NCBI GenBank assembly: GCA_037042915.1
Contig: CM073193.1
Coordinates: 5,642,001-5,706,000 of the forward strand
Reading direction: 5' to 3'
From: Auricularia sp. M13
Lineage: Eukaryota; Basidiomycota; Agaricomycetes; Auriculariales; Auriculariaceae
Length of the DNA: 64,000 nucleotides
Part shown: positions 21,286-33,510 of the stretch, one piece after another
Layout of the letters: each line of letters begins with the position of its first letter
Numbering within the stretch: position 1 is the stretch's first letter
Program-made: the position numbers and the translations under genes
The notes under the pieces: generated by a model
Told to the model about the DNA's origin: nothing
Database searches by the model: none
Seen by the model: only the letters and a program-made list of their open reading frames with translations

Positions 21286-21875
21286 ATGGCGTGAGTCTGC
21301 TTAGACTGTGCCACCTCAGGAGTCTCTCGATCTCACGGTGCAACGTTTCCAGCCCTGCGCCGTAAGTACGAAGGATACCACGGGCTCCGAGGCCGACAGT
21401 TATGCAGCCAGGCATCCCGAGAGCGTCCCGTATGAGGCGGTAAGCCAGACTCCTGTAGTATGTATGATCACGATTGAGCGAGTAACAGCGAGCCTTCCCC
21501 ATGCCGGCAGAGGCTGTGCAGGCTGCGCAGGCTGCGCCAGCTGCGCGTGGAGCTTTCAGCCAATATGCCATGCCTGTGTTCAATCGCGGGGTGCGGGTGG
21601 AGTACCACATCACGAGGACGAGCAGAATTGCCGGGCAAACCGTTCACACGTCTATGGTTGTCGCGAAAGACGTAGGTGGAGGGAGAGGTGCGCGAGGCGA
21701 GAGCGAATGACGAAGTTGTGGTTTCACATGTAGTATGCATTTGCCTGTCCCGGAGGTAGCGCGAGTAGAGTACAACGGCGAGGAGAACCTGCGCCGCAAT
21801 CGAGATGACTTTGGAACACATGGGCCGGGGACGCGATTTGGGAGCGGTTTAGACGATCATGACGCCGACGCCTGA
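21286..21875 (+). CDS. Small multi-exon gene G1 (IR1 right copy), unknown function
   Basis: Counterpart of 468-1055. The ATG at 21286 is followed by GTGAGT; a 29-nt intron here would be too short, so the first exons are uncertain. The later part is clearer. An exon runs AVQAAQAAPAARGAF...TVHTSMVVAKD, then a GTAGGT...ATGTAG intron of 62 nt, then a last exon MHLPVPEVARVEYNGEENLR...DDHDADA-stop. A small difference from the left copy (CGAAG for CGG) falls inside that intron. Confidence 0.4.
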
Positions 21876-22354
21876 ACTAGAGAAATGAGCCACGATCAGA
21901 TTGTCGCATCCGGAGGGTGCAAAGGTCGCAAGCAACGTTCCCCTCGCTGCTGTCTCCGAGTTGCATACTGAGGCATAATGAGGCACTATACGCCGAACAG
22001 TACCCGGAGACTCGCAATGCACGGCTTCCTCGCTCCCGGTGGTTCGCAGATGTGAGATCGATATGTGACTGCTCCCGCGAGGGAACAGTGCGTCTACGCA
22101 GCGGTACAGTAGGTTATTATCGACTGCTGCTACGTGCTCGGCGCGCAGTACGTTCTCGGCGTCAGAATTGCACTGTTCAAATGGCCTATGACGAGCACAG
22201 ACCGGGCGCAGGGCTTGCAGGAGATGTAGAATTCCCCAGGGCCGCGCGCAAAGATTTCGTAGCAAGGAGACCGAGACCTGCGACTTTCCCCAAGACAGTA
22301 TACAGTATGCCCGTGTGACCTCCGCTCAGTGTCATCACACGGGCCGATGGCTTC

Positions 22355-23155
22355 ATATCTTAGCGATAATCGTGAGCCCAATTGAGCTTGCTCTTGCACG
22401 CTGTGCGTGGAGGGCGACTTGGTCGCATTTATCACGAATCCACCCGCGCCATTCCCCGGTCCTGTTTGCGCAGCCCTTTCGATAAGATCTCCTGCGCGAT
22501 GAACAATACTGCGAGCAAAGTGACGTCCTGGTGCGAGCAAGAAGATACCGTCGGAGTTCGGAGCAGGCCGAACCGTGTCTTGTCCTTCGATTTTCTCCTT
22601 TCTATTGTAAGCAGCACCCTGGACGCCGCGCGCACTGCGGTATACCGCCATCCAGGCGCATTGACCCCGGATAACATTCAACACCCGCTACCAAGTAGCC
22701 CTACGAGTGATGCTAGCGCTCGCCGCTTGCGCCAGCGCTTGCCGCTCGAACTGCTGGGCCGCTGCGTCCGGTCATGACTAGACAGGCTGGGCTGTCGCCG
22801 TCCCTCGTGCTCTATGCTTTCCCGCGCTTTGACCCTTTCCATCCTTACTTTCGAGCTGTGAATCGCCTTACGCCTGACTCATGCAAGTCGCATGCGCTAC
22901 GATATCTGGCCCGCCTGCAAAATAATTGTCGATGTGTTCTATCCTGCATTTATAAATGCGTCTGCGATATTGGATGGCCTCTTTATCTCGATCTACACTG
23001 CAGATAAGCACAGGGTCGAGCATTTCGGAGTCTCGCAAATCCACATCCAGTCGTCGCGGCTCGTCAACCAGCGCCGTCTGTCACATGCAATGCCGTGTTG
23101 AGTCAGCCCCGGACGACGATCACACCGGCGCTCGGCAGCCTGCATACCATGCTAC
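22355..23155 (+). repeat. Dispersed repeat R1, copy c (long)
   Basis: It starts near GATAATCGTGAGCCCAAT and runs through the shared blocks to ...ACGACGATCACACCGGCG. It is about 800 bp and one of the three long copies, with 31925-32735 and 44325-44990. No open frame longer than about 130 codons is shared between copies, and I could not assign it to a class. Confidence 0.8.
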
Positions 23156-23639
23156 GCTTTGGTTGCGCTCCATCCACCGCACGCGCGTTCGCGGTCACAG
23201 GCTTCCAGACGCAGTGTGGTGTATCATCTGTATGATCTACACCAGCGCCGGCGGGGGCCTGAATCTGTCCTGCGTTTGGTCTGCGTGTTTCTACCCCGAT
23301 GTCCTGCCGTCCTAATCCCGGTCGTTGGTTCTTGTTCCGATACTTGTCCAAGCTGGAATCTATTAGAGTGGTCAGATGAAAGTCGAGCTGCAAAGGTTTG
23401 ATATGACAAAGCGGGCTTCCTTGACTCGCTGCGAGAGCGAGGTGATTACTCCCAGTGAATGCAAGGGGAATTCGAAGCGCATGTCTTGCATAGGGTGAAC
23501 CATTTGCCATACTATTGAGCAGCCTGAAAGAGCGGTAACATGTGCTTGAACCTCAGTACGAATTTAAGAGAGAAGTCCAAGAGCAGAGTAATCTCATTTT
23601 TTCACCAAGAAATGACTGACGTTGTGCAGTCCAATACAA

Positions 23640-24640
23640 ATAATCAAGAAGTGAAGGCGGGGGACGTGTTCAAGAAGGAGAAGGGAAATCGCAAGGAAGC
23701 CTTCGAGCCCAGCATGCCTAGCAGGTATGTGCGAACACGGCGCACAATAGGGAGGCTCTTGCGCTGGCTCCCGCAGTGCCGAGGTAGAACGTTCTCGATG
23801 TTCTGTGACTGGGATCCTTCGTGTGGCGCAGGAGAAGATGAGGGGTGCAGGCGAGCGCGACGACCGTCAGCACCCAAAATGGGGGAAGTTGAAACGTCCC
23901 CGGACATTGGTCTGCCAGAAATATGCAAGAACGGTCCCGATAACCTACTCAATGCCGGTTAGTGAGAGTGTACAGTCAAATAATGGGATGCTGATTAAGC
24001 TCACCTGGATGTTGCTCGATTCACGGGGCAGCCCGCTGACACCGTGAACCGCGTCGTCGCGCGCCTGGGATTCAGTTGGCGCGCTCACGACGACGCCAGA
24101 CGCAACGAGAACGGGTGTGAGGAGCGCGGACAGCGCGTGCGAGGACTCGCTGGGCGCGGCCGCATCGTACATCTGGTGATGGACGCCGTACTGGGCGCGT
24201 ATGTCGTTGTTGTGGGTCCGGCGTTGAGTCGAAGGGGCTGGTGCCGCACAGGCCGCTTCCCGCACTTACGACGGCGTCAGACTCGAGAATGCGGACGACG
24301 GGCGCGTGGAGTCAAGCTGGGCGGCTGAGCTCACCTCGCGTCCTGCGCACACAACATCCTCGGACGCGAAGCACCGCTCGCCTCCGTGGTATTGCGTATG
24401 CGGCAGCCCGGAGCGCTAGGTTTGGGCATGTGCGCGGGCTTACTCACCGGCGCCGCGCACGAAGTCGCGCACGGCCGCTCCATGCGCGCAAGGCTCGTGG
24501 CAAGTGCCACACAAAGCGCGTCGGTCGCGGGCGTGCACCGACAGCGCGCTTGCAATGGCGTTAAGCTCGAGGATAGCGGATGGCGAGCGCGTCTGAGTTC
24601 GTGTGCGCCCGGTCGGGTGTGCGCTCTGGGCCACATGGGA
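23640..24640 (-). CDS. Probable multi-exon gene, Cys-containing, unknown
   Basis: Minus-strand coding-like exons are separated by good donors. One is ...HARDRRALCGTCHEPCAHGAA...RGAG then GTGAGT; one is EASGASRPRMLCAQDAR then GTGAGC; one is HHQMYDAAAPSESSHALSALL...SNIQ then GTGAGC. The last contains MSGDVSTSPILGADGRRAR and RTYLLGMLG. The C-x2-C-x3-C-x-H cluster may bind metal. Start and stop are not fixed and the function is unknown. Confidence 0.35.
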
Positions 24641-25161
24641 CGCGATCAGAATGGAAGGCGGCCTCGCGGACGGGCTTTCCGGCGTGGTGGCGAGAATACA
24701 GGAGCCTGAAGTGCAGTCCGCGGCGCAACAGGCACTGACTAACGACCACCCCGAGCTCGAGTGTCGTTACTAACTGGAGAGGTATCAAATCGTCGAAGCT
24801 GAGAGATACTTCTCTTCATAAAACCGAATGCTTTGGGTGATCTCAGGTCCACTGGCAGCTACGAAATCCGACGTAGCATGTTTCTAAGGAGAGTTAGTGT
24901 TAGTTACCCCGCGGGGGATAACTAGCTGAGCGCTACCCTGCAGGATGAACAACGCAGACGGTTGGAGGCTCTGGCAATACCTGCTGTACGCGGCGCAGTG
25001 GGAGTCGGTGTAATTTCCTTCTAATAGAACTGGTGTCGTGGTAACACCAATCGTTATTTTTGCAATAACTCTACTGTATTCGTGGGCACAGTTCAATTCC
25101 CGAAGCGGTCTTCGAGTTGACGCGCTTTCGCAGTCGATTCCGCTGTCTACCAGTCATCACG

Positions 25162-27061
25162 ATGTCTGTCCCGTACGCCGCGCCACGCGCCGAGCTGGTG
25201 GGGTTGGTCACGACGATCGGCCACGTCGACCACGGCAGGACGACTTTCGTCAACTCGCTGCTGGCGGCCAACAACATCATCTCGACGCGGCTGGCGGGAA
25301 AAATCCCGTACATGGACTCACGCGAGGACGAGCAGCAGTGCGGAATCGCAGTCTTATTAAAGTGCAAGGTCGTCGGCGGTGCGTAACGCGTCAAAAGCCA
25401 TACGGCTGAACCGCTGCTGACAGGCCGTAGCTAGTGCCGCACCCACCACCTACGTTGTCAACCTCATCGACACGCATCGGCCATGTCGATTTCTTCAGCG
25501 GGGCCTCGACCACGACGCGCCTGTGCAACCACGCGCTCGTCGTCATCGATGCCGTCGATGGCGCATGCACGCAGGTGCGTTGTACCCTCACGCGTGACCG
25601 AGTTCGAGTACTCACCCCAGCGCATGACTAGACGATCACCGACTTGCGCGAAGATTCGGGGCAAGGCCCTTCTCCAACGTCGCTCAAATGGCGAACCTTC
25701 GGTAGTCAGGTGGGTGATTGTAGAAACTTGGGAGATTATCTCCGAGGACATACGTGTTCCTAATAGACTTCCCTTCGCCCATGATGAAATGGGAAAGTAT
25801 GACGTCCAACTCACAGTCGCGGCAGGTCTGGCTCGACAGGCTCGAGCCCATCCTGGTCATCAAAAATTTCGGGCTGATCACAGACCTGAAGCTGACGCCG
25901 GCGGAGGGCTACCAGCAGCTCAAAGCGGCTCGGGAAAACCCACGCGCGAGGCCCCGGCTCGCCGCACGCAAGGACGCCGCGGGCGGCGCGCCGGCTGACG
26001 ACGGCGAGGATTTCGAGGAGAAGGACAATGAGGACGTCTACTTCGCCCAGGATATGGGGAAATGTCAATTTTGCGTCCGCTATCATGATAGCGGCTGGGG
26101 CTTCCACGTCGGAAAGTTCGCCCAGCTCTACTCGCAGAAGCTCTGTGTGAGCCTGCCCCGGAGGACGCAGCGCCCACCGTCGCCGAGGCCGAGGAGGAAT
26201 CCGAAGAAGTGCTTCCCAACTTTGCGCGTTTGTACTCTGGCACGCTGCGCGTCGGCGTCCGGCTCGCGTGTGTGTACAAGAAAGCGGAAGCGCGCACGTG
26301 ACAGTCTCGGCGCTCTATATCATGATGGGGCGCGAGCTTTGTCCCTTCCAGGCTGGCAATGCCTTCGCTGTTGCCGTCTTGAGGGCAAGGTTGGACGCAG
26401 TGCGACGTTGGGCAGCGTCGGTGGGGCAAAACGAAGAGGACCTTGTGAACCTGGGTGGAGTCGCGCGACAGGTCCGCCCTCTAAATTAGGGGCTGGCAAG
26501 CCAAGAGGAACAGTGCAAGCGACAGATTTCCAGGGGTTAGTCCAGTGAGCCCTGCGCGTCGTTCCCCTCCCCGACAGATTTGGTAAGCTCCTCGTGGCCG
26601 ACCTCACCACGTTGAAAAGCCTGCGCGAGCAACCCTTGAGTTCCGACTCTTTCCAGGAATTGCAGCAGGCCGATGTAGAGGACGGCAACGAGGGAGTCGC
26701 CCAGGCGAGCCTTATGCGGCCCGAGGAATTCGTTGAGGCACTGGAGCGAGTCTGCGATGATGTGGGCGGCGAGTAGTCCGACGCCTACGAGGGAATCTGG
26801 ATGTTTGGTCCGCACGGTGCTGTGTTTCTTGACCGGCCCAACGAGGCGTTCAGACGACAGTGAGTCTTCCTTTTTTTGCCCCTCCTTCCGTGCATCGGGT
26901 TTTAAACCACTCGGCTAGCTCTAGCAAAATTGGGAAGGACCCTGGAATCAGCTTCAGAAGCGACTTCGAAGCTGCCGCGGCGGCGGGGTTCCAGCTGGCC
27001 ACATTCCAGGCTGTGCGCTGAGCCGATGAAGAGCATTGCCGTGATCCATATTGGCTCGTAG
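25162..27061 (+). pseudogene. EFL1: Decayed copy of EFL1/Ria1 ribosome-assembly GTPase
   Basis: EFL1 is an EF-2-like GTPase that frees Tif6/eIF6 from the 60S subunit. Recognisable blocks come in the right order: IGHVDHGRTTFVNSLLA (family has AHVDHGKTT; the P-loop Lys is Arg), AGKIPYMDSREDEQ, HVDFFSGASTTTRLCNHAL, VWLDRLEPILVIKNFGLIT (NKxD lost), EDVYFAQDMG, GWGFHVGKFAQLYSQK, FARLYSGTLRVGVRL, IMMGREL, LVNLGGVARQV, EGIWMFGP and FQLATF..AEPMKSIAV. A 54-nt intron at 25382 is still intact, but later frames shift several times. A TAG replaces the Trp codon before SDAYEGIW. About 230 bp of unrelated sequence interrupts the gene near 25580, and the section after ARQV is deleted. At 1.9 kb it is much shorter than a full gene of over 3 kb. 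Confidence 0.85.
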
Positions 27062-27386
27062 TCATCCAATTTCTGCGCCTGTATCCTCTGCTCATCTTGA
27101 ACAATATAGCTCAACATGAGATACGTCAATGTAGAGGGGCAACGAAGCTGAACGCCTATTTTGCATGGTACCCGGGCGAGAACGAACCTTGAATGATAAT
27201 ACTATCTCTGCCCGCCTATGATCGTACGAACACTAGACCTGGAAATGGTACCCAGGCCTGCCGAGATGTCATACCATCCAGTGCTAGATTATTCAAGTCG
27301 CAGGCTACACCGTGTCGACCGCGTTTCGTAGACGGATCGTAGCTTCAGCGAGCTTCCCTAGCCAGATATTCAGTCGCATCCGTTCA

Positions 27387-27738
27387 TTATGCGTGGGCCA
27401 CTGTATACATCATTGGTGAATTCCCGGCGGTATACTTGCTGATGCTTGAGCGAAAACAAGTTCCGTTTGGCTCCGGTGACATGCTTGAAATGACCTCTAC
27501 TACGGGCGGTACGGCGTCTACAATGCGCACGATCGTGTGAATCACAAATACATGGGTCAAGAAGGTCATCTTGACTTCTCATGGTAAGCAACTTGGCACA
27601 TCCGACTTCTCCACTGGTCATGAGGGTCGCCTGGAAGGTATGTCCTGCGAAAAAAAGGTCAACTACTTCAATTGTGATTTCCAGTGCCAGAGGGATGATT
27701 ATTAACGTGGCCAGAGGTCCAAGAAAACACCATAGCAT
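27387..27738 (-). CDS. Small predicted membrane protein, unknown
   Basis: TATAAATA (27766-27773, minus strand) lies about 30 bp before ATG 27738. The N-terminus MLWCFLGPLATLIIIPLALE continues into EITIEVVDLFF, which is hydrophobic. After a frame change near 27570, probably a short intron, a second hydrophobic stretch reads MTFLTHVFVIHTIVRIVDAV, then PPVVEVISSM and a polar end MYTVAHA-stop. There are at least two membrane segments in about 110 residues. The family is not recognised. Confidence 0.4.
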
Positions 27739-27765
27739 TTCAAAGCACGACCTGAGCAGCTGTTC

Positions 27766-27773
27766 TATTTATA
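27766..27773 (-). promoter_or_regulatory. TATA box of the small membrane-protein gene
   Basis: Perfect TATAAATA on the minus strand, 28 bp upstream of the ATG at 27738. Confidence 0.5.
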
Positions 27774-28454
27774 CATATATGCCAAGCGACATATTCGAGC
27801 GATATTGAGATTGTATGTGTGGCCTGAGCTAGCCTCGACTGGAAAGAGTACAGATGAACTTTGTAATCTACGCAAAGGAGGTCAGCCCAAGAAATCGATA
27901 GGAAATTATGGACGCACCAAATTGTGCGCGTCCGTGGGACCAAGGAGGAACGCCAATGAGGCACCTAATGAGCACCGCAGGAGCATCCAAGGCAGGGAAC
28001 AAGCTTCACAGCGACCCCACCTTGCCGAGGATGCTGCGATGAATGAGAAACAACATGGAAATGACTGGCGCTGACGCACCTGTGAACACTCGTCGCACGC
28101 GCAATGGCCCCACTGGGCCCCTGGGCCCTGGCAATACGGAGACGAGCAGCGAAAGTTCCACCATCGGCGATGAATGAAGGGAGCCGCGACCTTGACGCGG
28201 TCAGCCCGAATGGCGGTTAGGACACGACGCGTACACGGCAAACGATTCGAATCTCGAAGCTGAAAGGCTGTAAGGACCGCATATACGGAGAATGAGTACG
28301 ACTTGCATGAAAGAGCGGCACATCGTGGAAAGAGAGAAAGAGCTGAGCGTCGCGTCCGGTCAACTCCGACATTATATATACACTTTTTGCTCCCGAATGG
28401 TTCCGGATTTCGCTCCTTCACGGCGCAGACAGATAGTGGCCTCAGCACTGTCCG

Positions 28455-28660
28455 CTATAAGCTTCTTAAAGAGAAGCTTGTTCGTCCACAGCGGCTCTTT
28501 CGTTTTCCCAGACGAAAGTAGACTGATGATGCCCAACAATGATCATGATCACAACAGCAATCCAAAACACCGCCACCATATGATCCTCGGAACGTCACGA
28601 AGTTGAACCTCGATCGCGGATCCGCCGATCTCGTCCGCTTACACATAAATGGCATATAGT
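28455..28660 (-). pseudogene. Possible relic of a G2/G3-type gene
   Basis: The minus strand shows EIGGSAIEVQLRDVP, similar in pattern to the penultimate exon of G3/G4. It is followed, after a frame change, by a hydrophobic stretch MVAVFWIAVVIMIIVG like the C-terminal helices of G2/G3. No intron or start is evident. This is a weak call from pattern only. Confidence 0.2.
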
Positions 28661-28728
28661 ATAATCCGCGCAGTTACTCAACAAATGCCGCCCATAGTCG
28701 CAAGACGAATAGGCACTAGGAGATATCG

Positions 28729-29245
28729 TCAGCGGCCGGGACGAAAGCGACGGTCCAACATGCCCATCGCCACCAACGCGCAGATGGCAGCCGCGGTCCC
28801 GTGCGAAGAGAACTCCAGGAACGGCACGGGCACGCTACGGTAAATCTGGAGAAATGCCACGGGAAGACAAAGTCCGAAGCCTGAGTAACATGCAGCGTGT
28901 ATCGCGCGAGCGGCGCTCATAGTGTGATCGCCGGGCGCTGTCGATGGCGGTTGATGTTTTGCGGAGATGGGAGAGGAATTGGACACTGGAGATTGCGGGA
29001 GCATAGAGCCGGCAGAGGCGGAAAGGCAGCAACGGTGAGGTTGAGGCGGAATATGAAATGACTGGTGGACGCTCGAAGCGACCTGCATGCGGCTCGGGGC
29101 GGCTGCTCGGTTGGCTTATGGCCCTTACGCTGGACATGCGCCACAGGCTATCTCGGGCTTGGGTCACAGCGTCTCTAACTTTGGGGCACAGTCTTGTTGT
29201 GCTGCAATGCGGTGCATAAGAGTAGGAGCCCGAGAAGCCAATCAT
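28729..29245 (-). CDS. Possible gene with C-terminal hydrophobic segments
   Basis: The 3' part reads MSAARAIHAACYSGFGLCL, then PVAFLQIYRSV, then a second hydrophobic stretch AAAICALVAMGML ending DRRFRPGR-stop. It suggests two membrane helices. The upstream part is Ser/Pro-rich and can be read in two frames; GCAGGTCGC near 29088 may be a splice point. Unknown function. Confidence 0.3.
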
Positions 29246-29726
29246 TGCACTTACATTCCTTGATCTACCGTGTCGGTCCTCGTATTCCGCGATTATTGAC
29301 GGTACCTCTCCGTGGTGGTCATCTCTGAGCTAACTGGCCAGTTGAGAATCAGCCCTCTCCCGCACTTGAAGCGATGGAACCTCGTCCGTCGACGCAATGA
29401 ATTCACGGGGCATGACAAACTCTGCGCGGCGGCAGACGAGCATAAGGGTTTTGCACCAAAAGTCGTCTGGAAGCGTGTGACCGTCAAGGCGTGCGGCGGC
29501 AGGCTGTTACAATGGAGCGGGAGCTAGCACCTCCTTTCGGCGCGACTGGTCCCGCGCGCGACCGTGCAGGGCACCGGCTGTGACTCCCATCGATACACGC
29601 CGCTACAACGCGACAATAGTCCCAATTGTAGTATGAACTGCTGGTACAGGTTTATGCGATACCTCTATAGCCGCAAATGATCAGCGACAAAAGCTGATAG
29701 TACTTTCCCAATTGCTGCATTCCGAC

Positions 29727-31244
29727 TCAAGCTGCCAGGTCGCCAGAAACGGTCTTGAGAAAGCGCAACATGCGCTCCGCCTCGCGATCGCCGGACATCA
29801 TGGCACCGTGCGTACTGGCCCAGCAGTCCAGCTCGGTATGTTCTCCCGCGAACCCCAGCCAGCCGTCCCACAGCGGCTTGGACAGCTTCACAAAATTGAG
29901 CGGCGTTGAATGTTCCTTATCATCTCCCTCCGCAGCTGGAATGAAGGTATACGCGCCCATCGAGTGCACGTCGCGATTCCAACCCGTCACAACGTATGCG
30001 TTGGGTTCAGGCGCATCAGCGATGCCAATGGCAGGCTTGAGCAGCGTGTGGAGGGCCACCTTGATGTTGTCCGCAGGCTGCACCTCGACGTGCTCTAGCG
30101 CAGGCGGGCCTAGGTCCACGCAGAGCAGCGGCGCGCACTCGCCGTGTATGGACGCGAGATTGCGCACTTCCACGGCGCGTTGGCTCGTGGTAGCTTCGAA
30201 ATCAGGGCCCGCTGGAGTGTCTTCAGGCGGCGCGAAGGTCACATAGAGCAGAGGCGCGTCGGCAGGCCACCACATGCGCGGATAAGACAGGAATATCTTC
30301 GTAAAGGAGCCCACGCCCAGTCGCTGTATCGCAGCAACACGTCGAGAAGGTGGAGGTGGACTGAAAGACGGTGGGTGGTGTTTGAGGACGCCGAGCGATA
30401 TCCCGCATATGCATGCCACTTGTTCAGTGCGGACCTCTGTGCGGTCGATCAACGTCACGGTGTGTTGAAACCCGACGTCCGCCCCTGCGGCCGTTGCGTC
30501 GATCAACAGATGTTCCACGAAGCTCGAGTGCTCTTCCGCAATGTATGTGGAAGGCCCGTAGAAATCGCCGTCGAAGCCCCAATACTTGAGGCTGACCCCG
30601 TCAAACGGCGGGCTCGTCTAGCTGCAGCAGCTGATGGCCAGAGTGGTGGCATGAGGCTTGTCCTCATCATCCTCGAGTCCGTCGTATAAAGCCGAGTCGT
30701 CGCGAAAGAGAAAGTCGGGCAGGCTTTGGGTAGGATTGGGTGTGGTCTGGTACTGCGAAAGGTATTTGGCTTTGTCCCAAAGCACGTCCTCAACATTCTT
30801 TTTGCAGAATCTGAGTGCGATGTCTTGGAATCAGCCCTCCTGCAACGCGATTCAGCGGCGGATCCAATGTATGCGAATGGGTACATATAACCCACCTGCC
30901 GGTCCATAAATTGCCCAATCCTCGCTGGTTGGCCGATGAATACGCTACAAGCAATGTCAGACGCATCTCATAATCAAAGGCAAAGCCACGCCACCATCTC
31001 CTTGAATGGGTTTCGAAGTCGTAGCCGCGCAGCTCCCTTCAACAACCAGTCGGCCCAACTCTCGCAGCGTACACAGCGAAAGACAAGACACATACGTCGC
31101 ACCAAGGTCGATAGGGCACGACATGGCGTCCGTGCGCGTATAGCTGCGACCCCCGAGGCGGACGCGCACCTCCAGCACGAGCACGCTGCGCGCCGCTGCG
31201 ACGCCGCTGATGCCGCCGCCGATGATGAAGACCTCCGCGTCCAT
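29727..31244 (-). pseudogene. Flavin amine oxidase (polyamine-oxidase type), broken
   Basis: FAD-dependent amine oxidases oxidise polyamines or related amines. The N-terminal exon (ATG 31244) has the dinucleotide-binding motif VFIIGGGISGVAAARS, then LEVRVRLGGRSYTRTDAMS and PIDLGATYV. The C-terminal exon shows LGVLKHHPPSFSPP, FTKIFLSYPRMWWP and the FAD-binding end LGFAGEHTELDCWASTHGA, ending at 29727. Between them, QDIALRFCKKNVEDVLWDKA and FDGVSLKYWGFDGDFYGPS are recognisable. However, an in-frame TAG and compensating shifts occur at about 30615, further stops lie in the 30830-30950 part, and residues are missing after AARS. Some breaks could be unrecognised introns, but together they suggest a pseudogene. 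Confidence 0.75.
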
Positions 31245-31924
31245 CGTCAATTTTCTCGACCGCGCGCTGGCTGAAGCCCTGATTCACCGGCTCGATAAGG
31301 ACACTGAAAATTCGGGTGCCAGCAGCCAGTCCAGTACCAATCGCCGTGGCATGAGATTATCGCGTGTCAATCAAGCTATACGAGTGTGTTGCGAGATGGC
31401 CCCTGGTAGGGTACAGATATTCATTCAGTCAAGGGCGTGTCCACTCTAACAACTGTGCAAACTGGGAAGCAGGTTGGCGGTGCGGAATTGGGCAAATCCT
31501 GCTCAGGTCTCAAGGGCGACGAGAATATAGGAAACGAGTTGGGAGGGGTGGTCTCGAGGCTGGTAATGCAGGTCCGGTGTCATCGCGAACGGACATGTGG
31601 TCGAGGGACAACGCGCGGTGGTCGCTCGATCCCTAGTGGGATACAAGCGCCCCGTGCGCGCTTCGCGATGCTCAATTCCGCTCGTCTGATCGCCAGTTCA
31701 CGCTCGCATTTTTCGCCCAGGCTTTCCTCGACTCGTAATACACACGAGGGAGGGCAACGGCCCAGTCACACCCTCTAAAACAGAGACGTATCGGCCTTCG
31801 CGTCCCATCAGCAAAGCCGACAAGACATTGTCCATCCGGCGGTAGTGGTTGGATAGAGCGACTAAGAGTGACCAGGCGCTCCTGAGGAGACTTTTCTAGT
31901 ACTAAACAATCTCATCCAGCAACC

Positions 31925-32735
31925 AAAGCGCCGCGCGCCGGTGTGATCGTCGTCCGGCGCAAAGAAAGCAGTCGGGGCCGACTCGACACGGCATTGCATA
32001 TCACAGAGACGAGCCGCGACGACTCGGCGTGAATTTGCGAGACTCCGAAATGCTCGACCCTGTGCCAAGCTGCAGTGTAGATCGAGATAAAGAGGCCATC
32101 CAATATCGCAGACGCATTTATAAATGCAGGATAGAACACGTCGACAATTATTTTGCAGGCGGGCCAGATATCGTAGCGCATGCGACTTGCATGAACCAGG
32201 CGTAAGGCGATTCACAGCTCGACAGTAAGGATGGACAGGCTCGATGCGCGGGAACGCAGAGCGCACGAGGAAGGGCGACAGCCCAGCCTGTAATGTCACG
32301 ATCATGACTGGACGCAGCGGCCCAGCCGTTCGAGCGGCAAGCGCTGGCGCAAGCGGCGAGCGCTAGCATCACTCGTAGGGCTACTTGGTAGCGGGTATTG
32401 AGCGTTATCCGGTGTCCATGCGCCTGGATAGCGCAGTGCGCGCGGTGGCCTGGGTGCTGCTTTCAATGGAAAGGAGAAAATCGAAAGACAAGACCGTCAC
32501 GGTTCGGCTTGCTACGAACTCCGACGGTAAGTATCTTCTTGCCCGCGCCAGAACGTCGGCTGGCTCGCACTATTGTTTATCGCGAGGGAGTATCGAAAGG
32601 GTTGCGCAATCAGGACCGGGGAATGGCCCTGCTGGGTTCATTTCTGATGCGACCAAGTCGCCCTTCACGCACAGCGTGCCAAATCCCCGGCGGAAGCCCT
32701 ATTGGGCTCACGATTATTGCATAGCCTGGCTCAGA
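31925..32735 (-). repeat. Dispersed repeat R1, copy d (long)
   Basis: Same element as 22355-23155 in reverse. It ends at the CTCACGATTATTGC block near 32720. It extends over the shared CTCGACCCTGTGC...CTGCAGTGTAGATCG region. Confidence 0.8.
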
Positions 32736-32849
32736 ATTGAAGTCTGCACTGGAATCACCTAATGTCTCAAACTCAGACAGCTCGTAGTGCCACTGTCTCT
32801 GTACCTCTTCCCATTTCCGGTCTCAAGTCTAGGCACAGGCTGTTTTACT

Positions 32850-33335
32850 GACATTGTCTGGCAGTCGAAGCATTTCCATCCTTGTGCACCGGGTAGTAGT
32901 AGTAGTATACAGGCATGCGGTCCTTCATAGAACTGCCCGGAAGGTCTCAACGGCAGGGCGCATCAGTGGGTGTCGGACCTTGAATGGTCCTCGTCCGGCG
33001 GATAGAATCTGTACTATCAGCAGGCTTGTCGGCGCGCGCTCCGGCGCCACGGTATCAGTATCGTCTCGCAAACGTATCTGCTCGCGCCAGCCTGGAAGTT
33101 GATGGACGCGGGGAGCTGCTCTGGGGACCGCCTATTTCCTCCCAGTGCTATGATGTCCTCATTGCCGATATATATTCGTGGTGGTAATCCTGTAATAGTG
33201 ATTAACCGTTTCATCCTCCAGGATTCTCGGGTTTCACGCAAAGATGTCTATATTACTTCCATGCTCGCTGCTGGTTGGCCGGTGCTTTGTCCGACGCACT
33301 TGGCTTTCCGAAATGCACGCTCGCAGCAGTCCTAG
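32850..33335 (+). CDS. Possible gene G5, relative of G2/G3
   Basis: An exon with ASLEVDGRGELLWGPPISS is followed by a GTGGTA...CTCCAG intron of about 41 nt. The last exon reads DSRVSRKDVYITSMLAAGWPVLC and ends ARSQQS-stop. The V-D-x-x-G-E-L block and the RVSxKD after the intron match G3 (VVDSHGELSVEL, then RRVSKDIL). The hydrophobic part is shorter. The start is not located. Confidence 0.3.
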
Positions 33336-33414
33336 CGCACTCCGCCTCGTGCAATCTTCGGCAGTCTCTCAATAGGTGACCGACCCATGCCGACTGAGGT
33401 GGCCGACCAAGTCG

Positions 33415-33510
33415 AGGGAGCTCGCTTCGCTCGTAAGAGTCTCTCCACACGCTCGCTTCGCTCGCAAAAATCGTCCCCCCCCGCACGGGGCTCGCTGCGC
33501 TCCCAGATCA
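33415..33510. repeat. GCTCGCTTCGCTCG-type short repeats
   Basis: Three spaced, near-identical 14-mers (GCTCGCTTCGCTCG, twice; GCTCGCTGCGCTCC, once) lie within 80 bp. I see no function. Confidence 0.6.

Larger units (their letters stand above)
19310..22342. repeat. Right arm of large inverted repeat IR1
   Basis: Reverse complement of 1-3045. It abuts the promoter side of C2H2 gene A at one end and, about 13 bp beyond 22342, the R1 repeat at the other. Confidence 0.95.

Noticed and set aside
26537-26815. Minus-strand hydrophobic frame of 92 codons over the EFL1 region
   Set aside because: The plus strand there matches the EFL1 order (...DDVGGE, then EGIWMFGP), so the minus frame is a shadow.
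28241-28262. GATTCGAATCTC as a tRNA T-arm
   Set aside because: No matching acceptor stem, D-arm or anticodon arm upstream.
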